From Moraxellaceae bacterium (GTDB taxonomy: Bacteria; Pseudomonadota; Gammaproteobacteria; Pseudomonadales; Moraxellaceae): DNA of 50,369 bases. The DNA is taken from NCBI GenBank assembly GCA_020697295.1, contig JAJFBF010000023.1:1-50369 (forward strand). The letters are read 5' to 3'. The stretch's first letter is position 1. Every line of letters begins with the position of its first letter. Below the pieces are notes generated by a model. The model was not told where the DNA came from. It searched no databases and worked only from the letters and a program-made list of their open reading frames with translations. Positions 25,152-37,062 of the stretch are shown here, in pieces. Position numbers and translations under genes: made by a program.

Positions 25152-26225
25152 ATGACCACGATTCCCAGCAGCATGCGCGCGATCAACGACTTTGATGGCG
25201 CCCGCGACCACTCGCAGCCCCTGGCCCGTCTCTCTGAAGTCCGCCGCCGCGGCGAGGCCTTCCGCGAGCGTTTCCTCGCCGAGCCGCAAGTGGCGTTCTA
25301 CAAGAGCATCAATCTGGTGCGCGTGCCCTATCCGAGCTGGTATGCCTACACCGGCGTTTATGCCCAGAGCGCCTACAAGTTTCCTTTCGTGCACATCCTG
25401 AATCGCTTGTTCGTGGTGCAGTACCGCGATTTCGACAATGTGCTGCGCACCTTGCTGTTCTCGCCCTCCGATCTCGAAGGCAATCGCGAGACGCCCTTCT
25501 TCAAGCGCCTGGCCGACATGCTGCCGGGGCCGCGCCAGGTGCAGCAGCTGCTGGCGCCCATCTTCCGCGACGTCGAGCAGGCACTCGGTGAGATCGGCCT
25601 GCGTCCCGAGCAGATCGACTACATCAGCTACGATCACCTGCACACGCAGGACGTGCGCCGCTGGATCGGCAGCGACCGCGAGCCAGGCTTCTTCCCCAAT
25701 GCCAAACTGCTGGTGCACCGCCAGGAGTGGGCCTCGACGCTGGCGCTGCTGCCTTGCCAGGCCGACTGGTACTGCCCGGGCGGCATCGCCGGCCTGCCCG
25801 CGGACAAGGTCATCACCTTCGACAGCAGCGTGCAGCTCGGCGCCGGCGTCGCGCTGTTGCACACGCCCGGCCATACCGAGGGCAACCACTCGCTGGTGGC
25901 GCGCGTGGCCGACGGCATCCGCGTTACTTCCGAGAACGGTGTCGGCGCCGATGCCTATGCGCCGCAGAACTCGCGCATCAACGCCGTCCGCCGTTACGCC
26001 AAGGCCACCGGCATGGAAGTGATCCTCAACGGCAACACGCTGGAAGGCAGCAACGACCAGTACATCTCCATGGTCCTGGAAAAAACCGTCGCCGGCCCCT
26101 CGCGCAATCCCGAGTTCCCCAACTGCGCCACCAGCAGCGAGTGCACGCCGTCCTGGGTGACGCCGGGGCATCAGGTGAGCTGGCTCATGGGCGAAGCCGA
26201 GTTCGGCAAGCTGGCCACGGGCTGA
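25152..26225 (+). CDS. MBL-fold metallo-hydrolase
   Basis: A 357-residue metallo-beta-lactamase-fold protein. SYDHLHTQDVRRWIG gives H162-x-H164, and HTPGHTEGNHS gives H241; the usual HxHxDH motif reads H-L-H-T-Q-D here, so the second-metal residues differ (Gln166 and Asp167 for Asp and His). The first 100 residues (FYKSINLVRVPYPSWYAYTG) are an N-terminal extension not found in minimal MBL proteins. I chose ATG 25152 over an upstream GTG at 25143 because ATG is preferred and the extra three residues add nothing. The gene is the second in an operon with an SDR and is followed by a strong terminator, closing the unit. The reaction is likely hydrolysis of an ester or lactone, but that is inference. 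Confidence 0.82.
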   Translation: MTTIPSSMRAINDFDGARDHSQPLARLSEVRRRGEAFRERFLAEPQVAFYKSINLVRVPYPSWYAYTGVYAQSAYKFPFVHILNRLFVVQYRDFDNVLRTLLFSPSDLEGNRETPFFKRLADMLPGPRQVQQLLAPIFRDVEQALGEIGLRPEQIDYISYDHLHTQDVRRWIGSDREPGFFPNAKLLVHRQEWASTLALLPCQADWYCPGGIAGLPADKVITFDSSVQLGAGVALLHTPGHTEGNHSLVARVADGIRVTSENGVGADAYAPQNSRINAVRRYAKATGMEVILNGNTLEGSNDQYISMVLEKTVAGPSRNPEFPNCATSSECTPSWVTPGHQVSWLMGEAEFGKLATG

Positions 26226-26637
26226 ATTGCGCCGCTCGCCTCCCTGAGAAAAGCCCGTCAGTTGACGGGCTTTTTTTATGAGGCGCATCGAAGCAGTGCT
26301 GCCGATGCTTCCGGGGATGAGCGTGCGCCTGCCCTTGCGTTTCGGTGTTCCGGTCGCGCCCATGCGCAGGCGCGACCCTTGAAGCTGCACGCCCCGGGCC
26401 GTGGCCCTTCTCCACGGCGGCAGTCTCCGTACGCCATCCACTTGCCCGACTTGTTTGTCCAACCAGCGGCCCTTCGACACTCTCCGGCAGCTCGGGTACA
26501 TTGCCCTTCCTGAATGCCGGGGCGCGTCATGCGCCTCCGGGTGGGAGACTTCGCGGCAGGGAATGTTGCCCCGGCCTCCTGTCTCTTAAAGCCTTGCCCG
26601 CTGCCCCTCCGGTCCGGGCCTTTATCGAGGAATCCCC
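26226..26637. other. Intergenic stretch with terminator, hairpin and frmA promoter region
   Basis: 412 bases without a supported gene. It contains the terminator at 26251-26277 and a 9-bp hairpin GGTCGCGCC/GGCGCGACC (26352-26377) with an 8-base loop. The promoter of the formaldehyde operon must lie in the second half, but I see no convincing -35/-10 pair. A short frame spanning part of it has no recognisable product. Confidence 0.6.
26251..26277 (+). terminator. Strong intrinsic terminator after the MBL-fold gene
   Basis: Perfect stem AAGCCCGTC with complementary GACGGGCTT around a four-base loop, running into seven Ts. It lies 26 bases after the MBL-fold stop codon. Confidence 0.93.
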
Positions 26638-27756
<1,119 letters not shown>

Positions 27757-27758
27757 TC

Positions 27759-28637
27759 ATGACGACTTTTCCGGATAGCCTGTCGACTCACGCCACGCTC
27801 CTCAGTGCGCACGCCTGCTGTGGCGGTGAGCAGCGCTTCTACCAGCATCAGTCGCAGGTCATCGGCCTGCCGATGCGCTTCTCGCTCTACCTGCCGCCGC
27901 AGGCGCTGCAGGGGCCGGTGCCGATGGTGGTGTATCTGGCCGGCCTCACCTGCACTGAGGAAACCTTTCCCACCAAGGCCGGCGCCCAGCGCATCGCGGC
28001 CGAACTGGGCATGGCGCTGCTGTCGCCCGATACCAGTCCGCGCGGCGCAGGGGTAGCAGGCGAGGCGGAGGCCTGGGATTTTGGCGTGGGCGCGGGCTTT
28101 TACCTGGATGCGACGCAGGCGCCGTGGGCGGCCCGTTGGCGCATGGAAAGCTATCTGCTACAGGAGCTGCTGCCGCTGCTCGAGCAGAGCGCACTCATCG
28201 ATGCCGCGCGAATTGGCCTCATGGGGCATTCCATGGGCGGGCACGGCGCGCTGACGTTGGCCTTCCGCCATCCCGGCCGCTTTGCCTCACTGTCCGCGCT
28301 GGCGCCCATTTGCGCGCCCACTCAGTGTCCCTGGGGCGAGAAGGCTTTTACCGGTTACCTGGGCGAGGACCGCGCCGCATGGACGGCGCATGACGCCACG
28401 GCACTGGTCACTCAGCGTCACGCGGAAGGCCGGCCACCGCTGTATCCGCGGGGCATCCTCATCGACCAGGGGCTCGCCGACAAATTCCTCGCCAACCAGC
28501 TGCACCCGCATTTGCTCGAGGCCGCCTGCGCCGAGGCGGGGCAGCCGCTCACCCTGCGCCGTCACGAGGGCTATGACCACGGCTATTACTTCATCAGCAC
28601 CTTTATCGAGGATCACCTGCGTTTTCATGCCGCCTGA
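27759..28637 (+). CDS. frmB: S-formylglutathione hydrolase
   Basis: A 292-residue alpha/beta hydrolase of the esterase D family. The catalytic triad is Ser158 (GHSMGGHGAL), Asp236 (LIDQGLADKF) and His274 (HEGYDHGYYFI). YLAGLTCTEETFPTKAGAQR and SPDTSPRG are family hallmarks; the cysteine C65 in LTCTEE is also conserved in this family. It cleaves S-formylglutathione to formate and glutathione, completing the frmA step. The gene starts 2 bases after the frmA stop. Length fits the usual 275-295 residues. No clear terminator follows; the next gene, a cytochrome c, is convergent, 138 bases away. Confidence 0.96.
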   Translation: MTTFPDSLSTHATLLSAHACCGGEQRFYQHQSQVIGLPMRFSLYLPPQALQGPVPMVVYLAGLTCTEETFPTKAGAQRIAAELGMALLSPDTSPRGAGVAGEAEAWDFGVGAGFYLDATQAPWAARWRMESYLLQELLPLLEQSALIDAARIGLMGHSMGGHGALTLAFRHPGRFASLSALAPICAPTQCPWGEKAFTGYLGEDRAAWTAHDATALVTQRHAEGRPPLYPRGILIDQGLADKFLANQLHPHLLEAACAEAGQPLTLRRHEGYDHGYYFISTFIEDHLRFHAA

Positions 28638-28775
28638 CCGAAGACGGATTTATTCCCCTGCACAGCAGAGGCCTTGTCAGGCTCAAAGAATGATGCGGCG
28701 AGGAGAGGTGTCTTGTTCGCGGGGCCACCTTTGCGGGGGATTTTTCCTGATTCCTGATTCCCTGCCGCCGCCCAC

Positions 28776-29111
28776 TCAGGGCATGGCAGATTTTCCAAAG
28801 TCGCGCACCACTTTCACCAGCGCGCGCCGCTCCGCATCGCTCAAGCGCTTGCTATAGGCGGGCATCGAGCTCCATCCGTCCGGACCTTCACTGATAATGC
28901 GGAAGATTTCCTCGTCGCTGCGCCTGGCTTGCCATGCCGGACGCGTGAAGTCGCGCGCGAAGTAAAGGTAGCCGCGGGCGGTGCGGGCGTTGCCCTCGCT
29001 GCCGTGACACTTGCGGCAGTGGTCCTGGTACAGCGTCTTGCCGTCTTCGGCGAGGACGGTTCCTGTCAGGGCCAGTACGGTGCAGGCCAGTGCAATCTTG
29101 GGCAGGATCAT
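28776..29111 (-). CDS. Small c-type cytochrome, single heme
   Basis: A 111-residue class I cytochrome c. A signal peptide (MILPKIALACTVLALTGTVLA) is followed by the heme motif C32-R-K-C35-H36 and a likely axial Met83 (WSSMPAYSKRLSD). After export it would be a periplasmic electron carrier of about 90 residues. It is convergent with the formaldehyde operon and has no redox enzyme beside it on its own strand, so its partner is unknown. An upstream region of 57 bases and a REP-like palindrome separate it from the methyltransferase gene. Well supported as a cytochrome; role not assigned. Confidence 0.9.
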   Translation of the reverse strand: MILPKIALACTVLALTGTVLAEDGKTLYQDHCRKCHGSEGNARTARGYLYFARDFTRPAWQARRSDEEIFRIISEGPDGWSSMPAYSKRLSDAERRALVKVVRDFGKSAMP

Positions 29112-29154
29112 GGTGGATTTCCGGGTTGTGAGGGTTGGCGCTTGATGTCTGTTT

Positions 29155-29182
29155 CTGTAGGTCGGGATTCATCCCGACTGAC
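29155..29182 (+). repeat. REP-like dispersed palindrome, copy 2, overlapping a gene's stop codon
   Basis: CTGTAGGTCGGGATTCATCC followed by CGACTG: arms GTCGGGAT/ATCCCGAC with a TTC loop. The reverse-strand methyltransferase gene terminates inside it: its TGA stop is 29171-29169, within the loop. Confidence 0.85.
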
Positions 29183-30026
29183 CAGATACAGGACTCCCGA
29201 CGAGAACAGGCTCCTGGCAGCGGCGCGTCGCGCTGACCAGGCTGTAATGCAGAGATCCGCTGCGATACACCTGCCGGCACAGCCATGCCGTGGCCTGGAT
29301 CTTCAGCCAGCCGGCACCCAGCTTGCGTCGCCAGGGCAGTTCCGCAGCGCGCCGCGAGACAAAATCGGCAAAGCCCTGCAGCACTTCGGCATCCAGCAAT
29401 TGCAGCGAGATATCCGAAAAGCCCTGTTGCGCCAGCGCGGCCTGCAATTCGGTGGCCGTCAGCACGCTGGCCGCCGGGATGCCGGCGCGCACCATCACGA
29501 GGCGCTGCGGTGAAACGCGATCAGGCCGGGGCGCATCCTCCAGCAGCGTGGTGAAGGCGAAGCGCCCCTGCGGACGCAGCAGCGCAGCGGCAAAGCCCGC
29601 AAACGCGGCCAGCGAGCGGGCATGATAGGCCGCATCCACGCAAACCACCGCATCAAACACCTGCGCCCGCAAGGCGGCCGGCGCCGGCCATTCATCAAAG
29701 CGTCCCTGCACGATGGTCTCGAGTGCGGCGGGGGCGTGTCGGCGAATCCGCTCGACACAGCGCGCCTGGTACTCAAGCCCCGTCACGCGCGTCACGCCGA
29801 AGGCTTCCGGCCACAATCGCAGGCTGGCCCCCTCGCCACAGGCCAGGTCGAGCACGCGATCCTGTGGCTGCAGGGCGGCGGCCGCGCCTACGCGCAGCGC
29901 CAGCTGGCGGCAGGCCTGCGAATAGTCCTGTGTCGCCGTCCAGTCGCCGAGATTGGCCCAGGCCAGCGGCGCGGCCGCATCGCTCAACAGATCGACGGGA
30001 ATCGCGAAATCGGCCGGTGCCCTCAT
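29169..30026 (-). CDS. Class I SAM-dependent methyltransferase
   Basis: A 285-residue methyltransferase. QDRVLDLACGEGASLRLWPE is motif I for SAM binding, followed by VTGLEYQARCVERI and VFDAVVCVDAAYHARSLAAF; the C-terminal half (FTTLLEDAPRPDRVSPQRL, WLKIQATAWLCRQ) resembles lipid or small-molecule methyltransferases. I chose ATG 30026, which overlaps the stop of the preceding FAD oxidoreductase by 4 bases (ATGA), implying translational coupling. The last four residues (SGQSG region) and the stop codon lie in a REP-like palindrome, so the original C-terminus may have been changed by insertion. Substrate unknown; possibly the product of the partner flavoenzyme, in the manner of fatty-acid modification pairs (inference). 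Confidence 0.82.
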   Translation of the reverse strand: MRAPADFAIPVDLLSDAAAPLAWANLGDWTATQDYSQACRQLALRVGAAAALQPQDRVLDLACGEGASLRLWPEAFGVTRVTGLEYQARCVERIRRHAPAALETIVQGRFDEWPAPAALRAQVFDAVVCVDAAYHARSLAAFAGFAAALLRPQGRFAFTTLLEDAPRPDRVSPQRLVMVRAGIPAASVLTATELQAALAQQGFSDISLQLLDAEVLQGFADFVSRRAAELPWRRKLGAGWLKIQATAWLCRQVYRSGSLHYSLVSATRRCQEPVLVGSPVSGQSG

Positions 30027-31279
30027 GCCGGCGCCCAGGGTACCGCCAGTTTCAGCTCCTGCGCCACGGCGAGGGCGGAGCGCACCGCGGATTCCAGCAG
30101 GGGCACGCCGGGATAGGCCCAGGAGCCGCAGAAAAACACGCGCCGTCCCGGCTCGGCATGCAACTGGCGCAGGGAGGCGAGCGCCGGGCCGGTGCCGCCG
30201 TGCACCACTGCGCGCGCCAGCGGCACCCGCATCATGATCTTCTCCGGTGCCGGCTCGAAGAGCGGGTCCCAGGTCTGGAACACCGGCTCGGCAGGGTTGA
30301 TCGTCGGTTCCACCGGATTCACCCAGACCGTCCACATGGATTCGCGCAGGTCCGGCGTCATCAGGAAATTCAGCGGCACCCAATCGGCGCGCTGGCGCGG
30401 CATGAAGCGGGTGTCGCCGTGCACCACGAGCTCGCCCTTGTCGAAGTTGATGCCGCGCAGTGCCGTCACCTCGCGTCCAAACTGCTCGCCATCGAGGAAG
30501 CCGGTCTGGTTGGCCGGGGTGGCGACGATGACGCGGTCGTAGCGGCCGCCTTCGCCGCGCGCATTGCGCACCTCGACGCCGTCTTCTTCCTGGCGCACCT
30601 CCGTGACGGGACTGCCACTGAAGAAATCGAGCCCGGCAGCCAGGCCGTCGACCAGGGCTGGCGTCCCACCTTGCAGGCGCTGGAAGCGGTTGCCGTAGGT
30701 AATTATCTCGAGAAGGGAGAGCAGTTCCAGCGCCGGCCAGGCCAGCAGGTGCTGTTCGCTGCAGGTGCAGATGGTCTTGAGCACGTTCAGCACCACGCCG
30801 CGCCAGAACAACGGGTCGAAATCATGCCGCGCCAGGAATTCGCGCAAGGTGGTGTGCGTGTCCTCCTGGAGGCGCATTTCCTTGAGCGCCAGCGACAGCT
30901 GCCGCAGGCCGAGGACGATGCGCAGCCCGTCGCCGTTCACATAGCGCCAGGAGCCGATCATGGGGAAAGCGGTAAACGGAATGCGGCTATTGCGAAACCA
31001 GGTATCGCCATCCATCCAGCTGCAGGAGGTGAAGGCGTCCACGGTGAAGGTGCCCACCTGCACGTGCTCTGCCAGCGCCAGCACGCTTCCCCAGTGCAGC
31101 GGACTCATGATGCGCAGCGGCACGTCGACAAAGCCGCCGGCGACCGCCAGCGTATGCGCGTCCATGCCGCGACGTGCCTGCGACTCGAACACGGTGACGC
31201 GGTGACCGGCATCATGACAGATGCGCGCGGCGGCCAGTCCGGCCATGCCGCTGCCGATGATGGCGATGGATTCCTGCAT
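30023..31279 (-). CDS. FAD-dependent oxidoreductase (amine-oxidase/phytoene-desaturase-like fold)
   Basis: A 418-residue protein. The N-terminal dinucleotide-binding motif is IAIIGSGMAGLAAARICHDA with VTVFESQARRGMDAHTL, and the C-terminal FAD segment is RRVFFCGSWAYPGVPLLESA. This is a flavoprotein of the NAD/FAD-binding amine-oxidoreductase family, which often sits next to fatty-acid or sterol-modifying genes; the exact substrate is not predictable. AAGGAG lies 7 bases before the ATG at 31279. It is the first gene of a two-gene unit with a SAM methyltransferase (4-base overlap). A longer in-frame start exists but has no ribosome site and would add 30 non-family residues. Confidence 0.85.
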   Translation of the reverse strand: MQESIAIIGSGMAGLAAARICHDAGHRVTVFESQARRGMDAHTLAVAGGFVDVPLRIMSPLHWGSVLALAEHVQVGTFTVDAFTSCSWMDGDTWFRNSRIPFTAFPMIGSWRYVNGDGLRIVLGLRQLSLALKEMRLQEDTHTTLREFLARHDFDPLFWRGVVLNVLKTICTCSEQHLLAWPALELLSLLEIITYGNRFQRLQGGTPALVDGLAAGLDFFSGSPVTEVRQEEDGVEVRNARGEGGRYDRVIVATPANQTGFLDGEQFGREVTALRGINFDKGELVVHGDTRFMPRQRADWVPLNFLMTPDLRESMWTVWVNPVEPTINPAEPVFQTWDPLFEPAPEKIMMRVPLARAVVHGGTGPALASLRQLHAEPGRRVFFCGSWAYPGVPLLESAVRSALAVAQELKLAVPWAPA

Positions 31280-31642
31280 GCAACGCTCCTTCAGGTGGCG
31301 GGTGTCGTCCAGCGCGCTCACGCAGTCAGGCAAAGGTAGTAGCGCGTGACCGCGGCTGCGCGGCGCCATGATGCCAGAGCGCAGGACAGGCGGCGACAGC
31401 AGGCCAGGCCAGGCGGGTGCCTGAGGGGGCCCCGGCCCCGGGGCTGCCCGATGCTCAGGGCAGGCTGCCGGACGAGGTGCCGCGCAGGCAGTTGCTTAAC
31501 GCCGCTCAGGGATTGGCGCAGGTTGCCGGCACGACGCGATGCTGCGTCAACCATGAAAAAGACCGGACAGCCTAGAGGCTGTCCGGTCTTGCAGGGAGTC
31601 AGGTGGTCACCTCCGCCCGACGGCGGAGATTTTCTCCTGACG
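31280..31642. other. Intergenic stretch between the oxidoreductase and katG
   Basis: 363 bases without a supported gene. It holds the katG terminator (31555-31590), a GC-only hairpin-prone block (GGGGCCCCGGCCCCGGGGC, about 31427-31445), and the upstream region of the FAD oxidoreductase. A 78-residue antisense frame is present but has no start signal or family resemblance. Confidence 0.6.
31555..31590 (-). terminator. Strong intrinsic terminator after katG
   Basis: On the reverse strand a perfect 15-base stem beginning AAGACCGGACAGCCT, with a 2-base centre, is followed by a T tract (TTTTT, complement of 31556-31560). It is 53 bases past the katG stop. Confidence 0.93.
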
Positions 31643-34054
<2,412 letters not shown>

Positions 34055-34055
34055 T

Positions 34056-34061
34056 TATACT
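34056..34061 (+). promoter_or_regulatory. Possible -10 element of dps
   Basis: TATACT 48 bases before the dps ATG. No good -35 is visible 17 bases upstream, as would fit an activator-dependent promoter. An imperfect inverted repeat TCCCT/AGGGA (33999-34018) lies upstream and might be an operator. Low confidence. Confidence 0.35.
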
Positions 34062-34108
34062 TTGCCCAAGGGTTTCCCTCCACTGAACATTGCCGCCAGG
34101 GAGTCATC

Positions 34109-34603
34109 ATGAAAGAACCGAAAGCCGAACCTATCGCCATGGACATTGGCATTCCGGAGGCGGATCGCCGGCGAATCGCCGACGGCCTGTCCGCCTTGCT
34201 GGCCGACAGCTACACCCTGTACCTGATGACCCACAACTTTCACTGGAACGTCACCGGGCCGCAGTTCAACAGCCTGCACCTCATGTTCATGGGGCAGTAC
34301 ACCGAGCAGTGGAATGCCCTGGACATCATCGCTGAGCGCATCCGCGCCCTGGGCTTCCCGGCGCCGGGCACCTACAAGGAGTTTGTCCGGCTGGCCTCGA
34401 TCCAGGAGGTCGAGGGCGTGCCCAGGGCCAACCAGATGGTCCGCCACCTGGTGACGGCGCAGGAGGCGGTGGCGCGCACCGCGCGCAAGCTCTTTCCGGT
34501 CGTCGATGCCGCCAACGACCAGCCCACGGCTGACGTGCTGACCCAGCGCATCGAAATCCACGAGAAAACCGCCTGGATGCTGCGCAGCCTGCTGGAGGAA
34601 TAA
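34109..34603 (+). CDS. dps: Dps-family DNA-binding ferritin-like protein
   Basis: A 164-residue four-helix protein. MTHNFHWNVTGPQFNSLHLM (H45 and neighbours) and EQWNALDIIAERIRALG are the ferroxidase-site helices of Dps; the charged N-terminus (MKEPKAEP) could contact DNA. Dps dodecamers oxidise Fe(II) with hydrogen peroxide and store iron, protecting DNA. GGGAG precedes the ATG. It is divergent from katG, which removes the same oxidant. Length is close to the usual 150-170. Confidence 0.93.
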   Translation: MKEPKAEPIAMDIGIPEADRRRIADGLSALLADSYTLYLMTHNFHWNVTGPQFNSLHLMFMGQYTEQWNALDIIAERIRALGFPAPGTYKEFVRLASIQEVEGVPRANQMVRHLVTAQEAVARTARKLFPVVDAANDQPTADVLTQRIEIHEKTAWMLRSLLEE

Positions 34604-34714
34604 GGCGAGGCAGGGCGATGTTGCCGGCGCAGTTGCGTCGCCGGATTCATGCAGTGGTTGTCTGGCGTGGGGTGATGCGAGTGCCAGTGGCACCGGGTCT
34701 GTGGCTTGCAGCCC

Positions 34715-35761
34715 TCAGCCCTGCTCCTGACGAAAATCGCTGGGCGCCTGTCCCGTCATCTGCCGGAACCAGCGGCTGAAGGTCTGGCCATCACTGAAGT
34801 TGAGCAATCGACCGATTTCATCGATGGTGCGCGCGGATTCCGGCAGCAGCTTGCGGGCGCTGTCCAGGCGCAGCTCGTCCAGCAGTTCGCTGTAACCGCT
34901 GCCTGCGGCCTGCAGTTGCCGCGCCAGGTGACGGCCGCTCACACCCAGGCACTCGGCCAGCCGCTCGCGCGACGCTTGTCCGCACTGCAGGAGGTTGCGC
35001 AGCTGCGCCCGGGCCTGGGAGAGCAGCGATCCGCTGGCTGCCGCCATCATCTCGGCCAGCTTCCTGTCGGCGTGGGTTTCCAGGCTTTCCTTCAGGCCGG
35101 GCGCCATCTGGTGCAGCGGAAACGCCAGCGCCGGCGGCTTCAGGATCAGGGCCGAGGCCGGCTGATCGAAGAGCACCGGGCAGTTGAAGATGGAGCCATA
35201 GGCCGCGAGCTGCCCGGCATCGGGCGGCGCCGGGTGCCGGAAATGCACGGCGCTGACGATATTGGAGCGCCGCTCCTTGACCATGCGCATGAAGAGATAG
35301 CGGACGCCAATATGGAACTCCTCCATATGCCGCACCACGACCGCATCGGTCGTGCAGCATTCCATGCTCCAGGACACCTCGCCGGGCCGGTGTTCCAGGT
35401 AGCTGAAGGCGACGGTGCTGAGCAGGCGCTCATAGCGCATCAGGGAAAGGATGGCGTCCTTCAGGGTAGACGAGGTTTCCAGCAGATAGCCGACGATGCC
35501 GAAGCCGGAGATGAAGGAGAGCTGGGACATCTTGAGATAGAACTGGGGGTCTCCGCTCAGGCGCAAGACGGCATGTACCATCGCGGTGCCGCGCTCCACC
35601 TCCAGCCAGCCGTCGTCATCGCTGATCTGCTCCGGCGTCACGCCGGCGGCCGCCAGCACCGGGGCCGTCGGCTGGCCTTGCCGGGCCGTCAGCTCCAGGA
35701 GGTGCCGGACCAGGGCAATCGAAACGAATTCGCCGGACAGCGAGGGTGCAAGCTCCGCCAT
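34715..35761 (-). CDS. AraC-family regulator with arabinose-binding-like N-terminal domain
   Basis: A 348-residue protein. The N-terminal ligand domain (about 20-205: VRHLLELTARQGQPTAPVLA, LKMSQLSFISGFGIVGYLLE, VRHMEEFHIGVRYLFMRMV) is of the Arabinose_bd type found in regulators of the OruR/lipid-catabolism group; the C-terminal DNA-binding domain includes ERLAECLGVSGRHLARQLQA and LNFSDGQTFSRWFRQMTG with APSDFR. I chose ATG 35761 (MAELAPSLSG), with AGGGAT 6 bases before it. It is divergent from the lipase gene lipA, 259 bases away, so it is a good candidate activator of lipase expression, perhaps responding to fatty acids (inference). Confidence 0.88.
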   Translation of the reverse strand: MAELAPSLSGEFVSIALVRHLLELTARQGQPTAPVLAAAGVTPEQISDDDGWLEVERGTAMVHAVLRLSGDPQFYLKMSQLSFISGFGIVGYLLETSSTLKDAILSLMRYERLLSTVAFSYLEHRPGEVSWSMECCTTDAVVVRHMEEFHIGVRYLFMRMVKERRSNIVSAVHFRHPAPPDAGQLAAYGSIFNCPVLFDQPASALILKPPALAFPLHQMAPGLKESLETHADRKLAEMMAAASGSLLSQARAQLRNLLQCGQASRERLAECLGVSGRHLARQLQAAGSGYSELLDELRLDSARKLLPESARTIDEIGRLLNFSDGQTFSRWFRQMTGQAPSDFRQEQG

Positions 35762-36020
35762 GGTGATCCCTTGTTTTTGTTTTTGGGGCAGCACTTCCTG
35801 CACTGGCTCTTCTTTCCGCGCATTTTCCCATATTGCCAGGGGCCCAACGGCATCTTCAGACCTGATGTCCGTTTTTGCAATATGCCGCGTCCGCCGCCGC
35901 TACAGTCCCTCGTCCGGTCTTTCCTTAACGTTGCGTTGTCCAAAATCCCGCCAAGCAGGTCCTGCTGCGGCAGTGCCTGGAATGCTGGCCTCTCAAAACA
36001 ACAAACACGAGGAAGCTGAA

Positions 36021-36968
36021 ATGAAACGGATACTCGCCACTCTGGCGCTCAGCCTGGGCGCACTCTCGGTCGCCACCCCGGCCCTGGCTCTCTCCGATTA
36101 CGCCAGGACCAAATACCCCATCGTCTTCGCCCACGGCCTGTCCGGCTTTGCCAATATCGGCCCGCTGGAATACTGGCACGGCATTCCCGCCGACCTGCAG
36201 GCCAATGGCGGCACGACCTATGTCACGCAGGTATCGGCTTTCCAGTCCCATGCCTACCGTGGCGAGCAACTGCTCCAGCAGGTCCAGGACATCCTCGCCA
36301 TCAGCGGTGCAGCCAAGGTCAACCTGATCGGCCACAGCCAGGGTGCACCGACCGCGCGCTACGTGGCCGGCATGATCCCGGGCCGTATCGCCTCTGTGAC
36401 CACCGTGGGCGGCGTCAACAAGAGCGGCTCACCGGTTGCCGACCTCATCCTCGCGGCATCCCAGCTGCCGACGATCGGAGCTCCCGCCACTGATCTGCTC
36501 AGCTCACTGGTCAACGGTTTTGGCGGATTTATCGGCCAGGCCTCCGGCCAGACCCTGAACCAGGATTCCCTGGCGGCTCTGGCCTCGCTTTCCTCGGCGG
36601 GCACCACCGCGTTCAATGCACAATTTCCCGCCGGCATTCCCACCACGGCTTGCGGTGAAGGCGCCTATGTCGCCAATGGCATCCGTAACTACTCCTGGAG
36701 CGGCACCGGTGTCCTGACCAATGCACTCGATCCGCTGGACGTCATGTTCGGCCTGACCTCGCTGGCCTTTATCGGCAAGACGGATTCGCAGAACGACGGC
36801 ATGGTCGGCCGCTGCGGCAGTCATTTCGGCAAGGTCATCCGCGACAACTACTTCATGAATCACACGGATGAGGTGAACCTGCTGTTCGGCCTGGTCAGCC
36901 TCTTCGAGACCAACCCCAAGGCGGTGTACCGGCAGCATGCCAATCGCCTGAAGCTGGCGGGTCTCTAA
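36021..36968 (+). CDS. lipA: Secreted triacylglycerol lipase, family I
   Basis: A 315-residue lipase with signal peptide (MKRILATLALSLGALSVATP, cleavage after ALA at about 23). The catalytic triad is Ser106 (GHSQGAPTARYV), Asp259 (QNDGMVGRCG) and His281 (NHTDEVN); KYPIVFAHGLSGF carries the oxyanion-hole region. Cys211 and Cys265 would form the single disulfide of true lipases of this family. Export through Sec and the type II system with help of a foldase is known for the family, and the foldase gene follows. The ATG at 36021 has GAGGAA before it; longer frames contain no signal peptide. The stop codon is at the beginning of a tandem duplication with REP-like palindromes. Confidence 0.96.
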   Translation: MKRILATLALSLGALSVATPALALSDYARTKYPIVFAHGLSGFANIGPLEYWHGIPADLQANGGTTYVTQVSAFQSHAYRGEQLLQQVQDILAISGAAKVNLIGHSQGAPTARYVAGMIPGRIASVTTVGGVNKSGSPVADLILAASQLPTIGAPATDLLSSLVNGFGGFIGQASGQTLNQDSLAALASLSSAGTTAFNAQFPAGIPTTACGEGAYVANGIRNYSWSGTGVLTNALDPLDVMFGLTSLAFIGKTDSQNDGMVGRCGSHFGKVIRDNYFMNHTDEVNLLFGLVSLFETNPKAVYRQHANRLKLAGL

Positions 36969-36976
36969 AGGCCCAT

Positions 36977-37002
36977 CTGCAGGTCGGGATTCATCCCCAC
37001 TT
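36977..37002 (+). repeat. REP-like dispersed palindrome, copy 3 (degenerate)
   Basis: CTGCAGGTCGGGATTCATCC then CCACTT: one arm carries a C for the usual G, breaking the palindrome. First of two tandem copies after lipA. Confidence 0.8.
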
Positions 37003-37035
37003 AGCCGAGGCTGGCGGGTCTCTGAAGACCCGTTC

Positions 37036-37062
37036 CGGTAGGTCGGGATTCATCCCGACTTG
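37036..37062 (+). repeat. REP-like dispersed palindrome, copy 4
   Basis: CGGTAGGTCGGGATTCATCC then CGACTTG, a perfect GTCGGGAT/ATCCCGAC palindrome with a TTC loop. Second of the pair after lipA. Confidence 0.85.

Noticed and set aside
26262..26637. Short overlapping frames before frmA
   Set aside because: Each is Arg/Pro/Ala-rich without motifs and begins inside the preceding terminator region.
31318..31554. Small antisense frame between the FAD oxidoreductase and katG terminator
   Set aside because: No start signal, arginine-rich random composition, lies in a promoter region.
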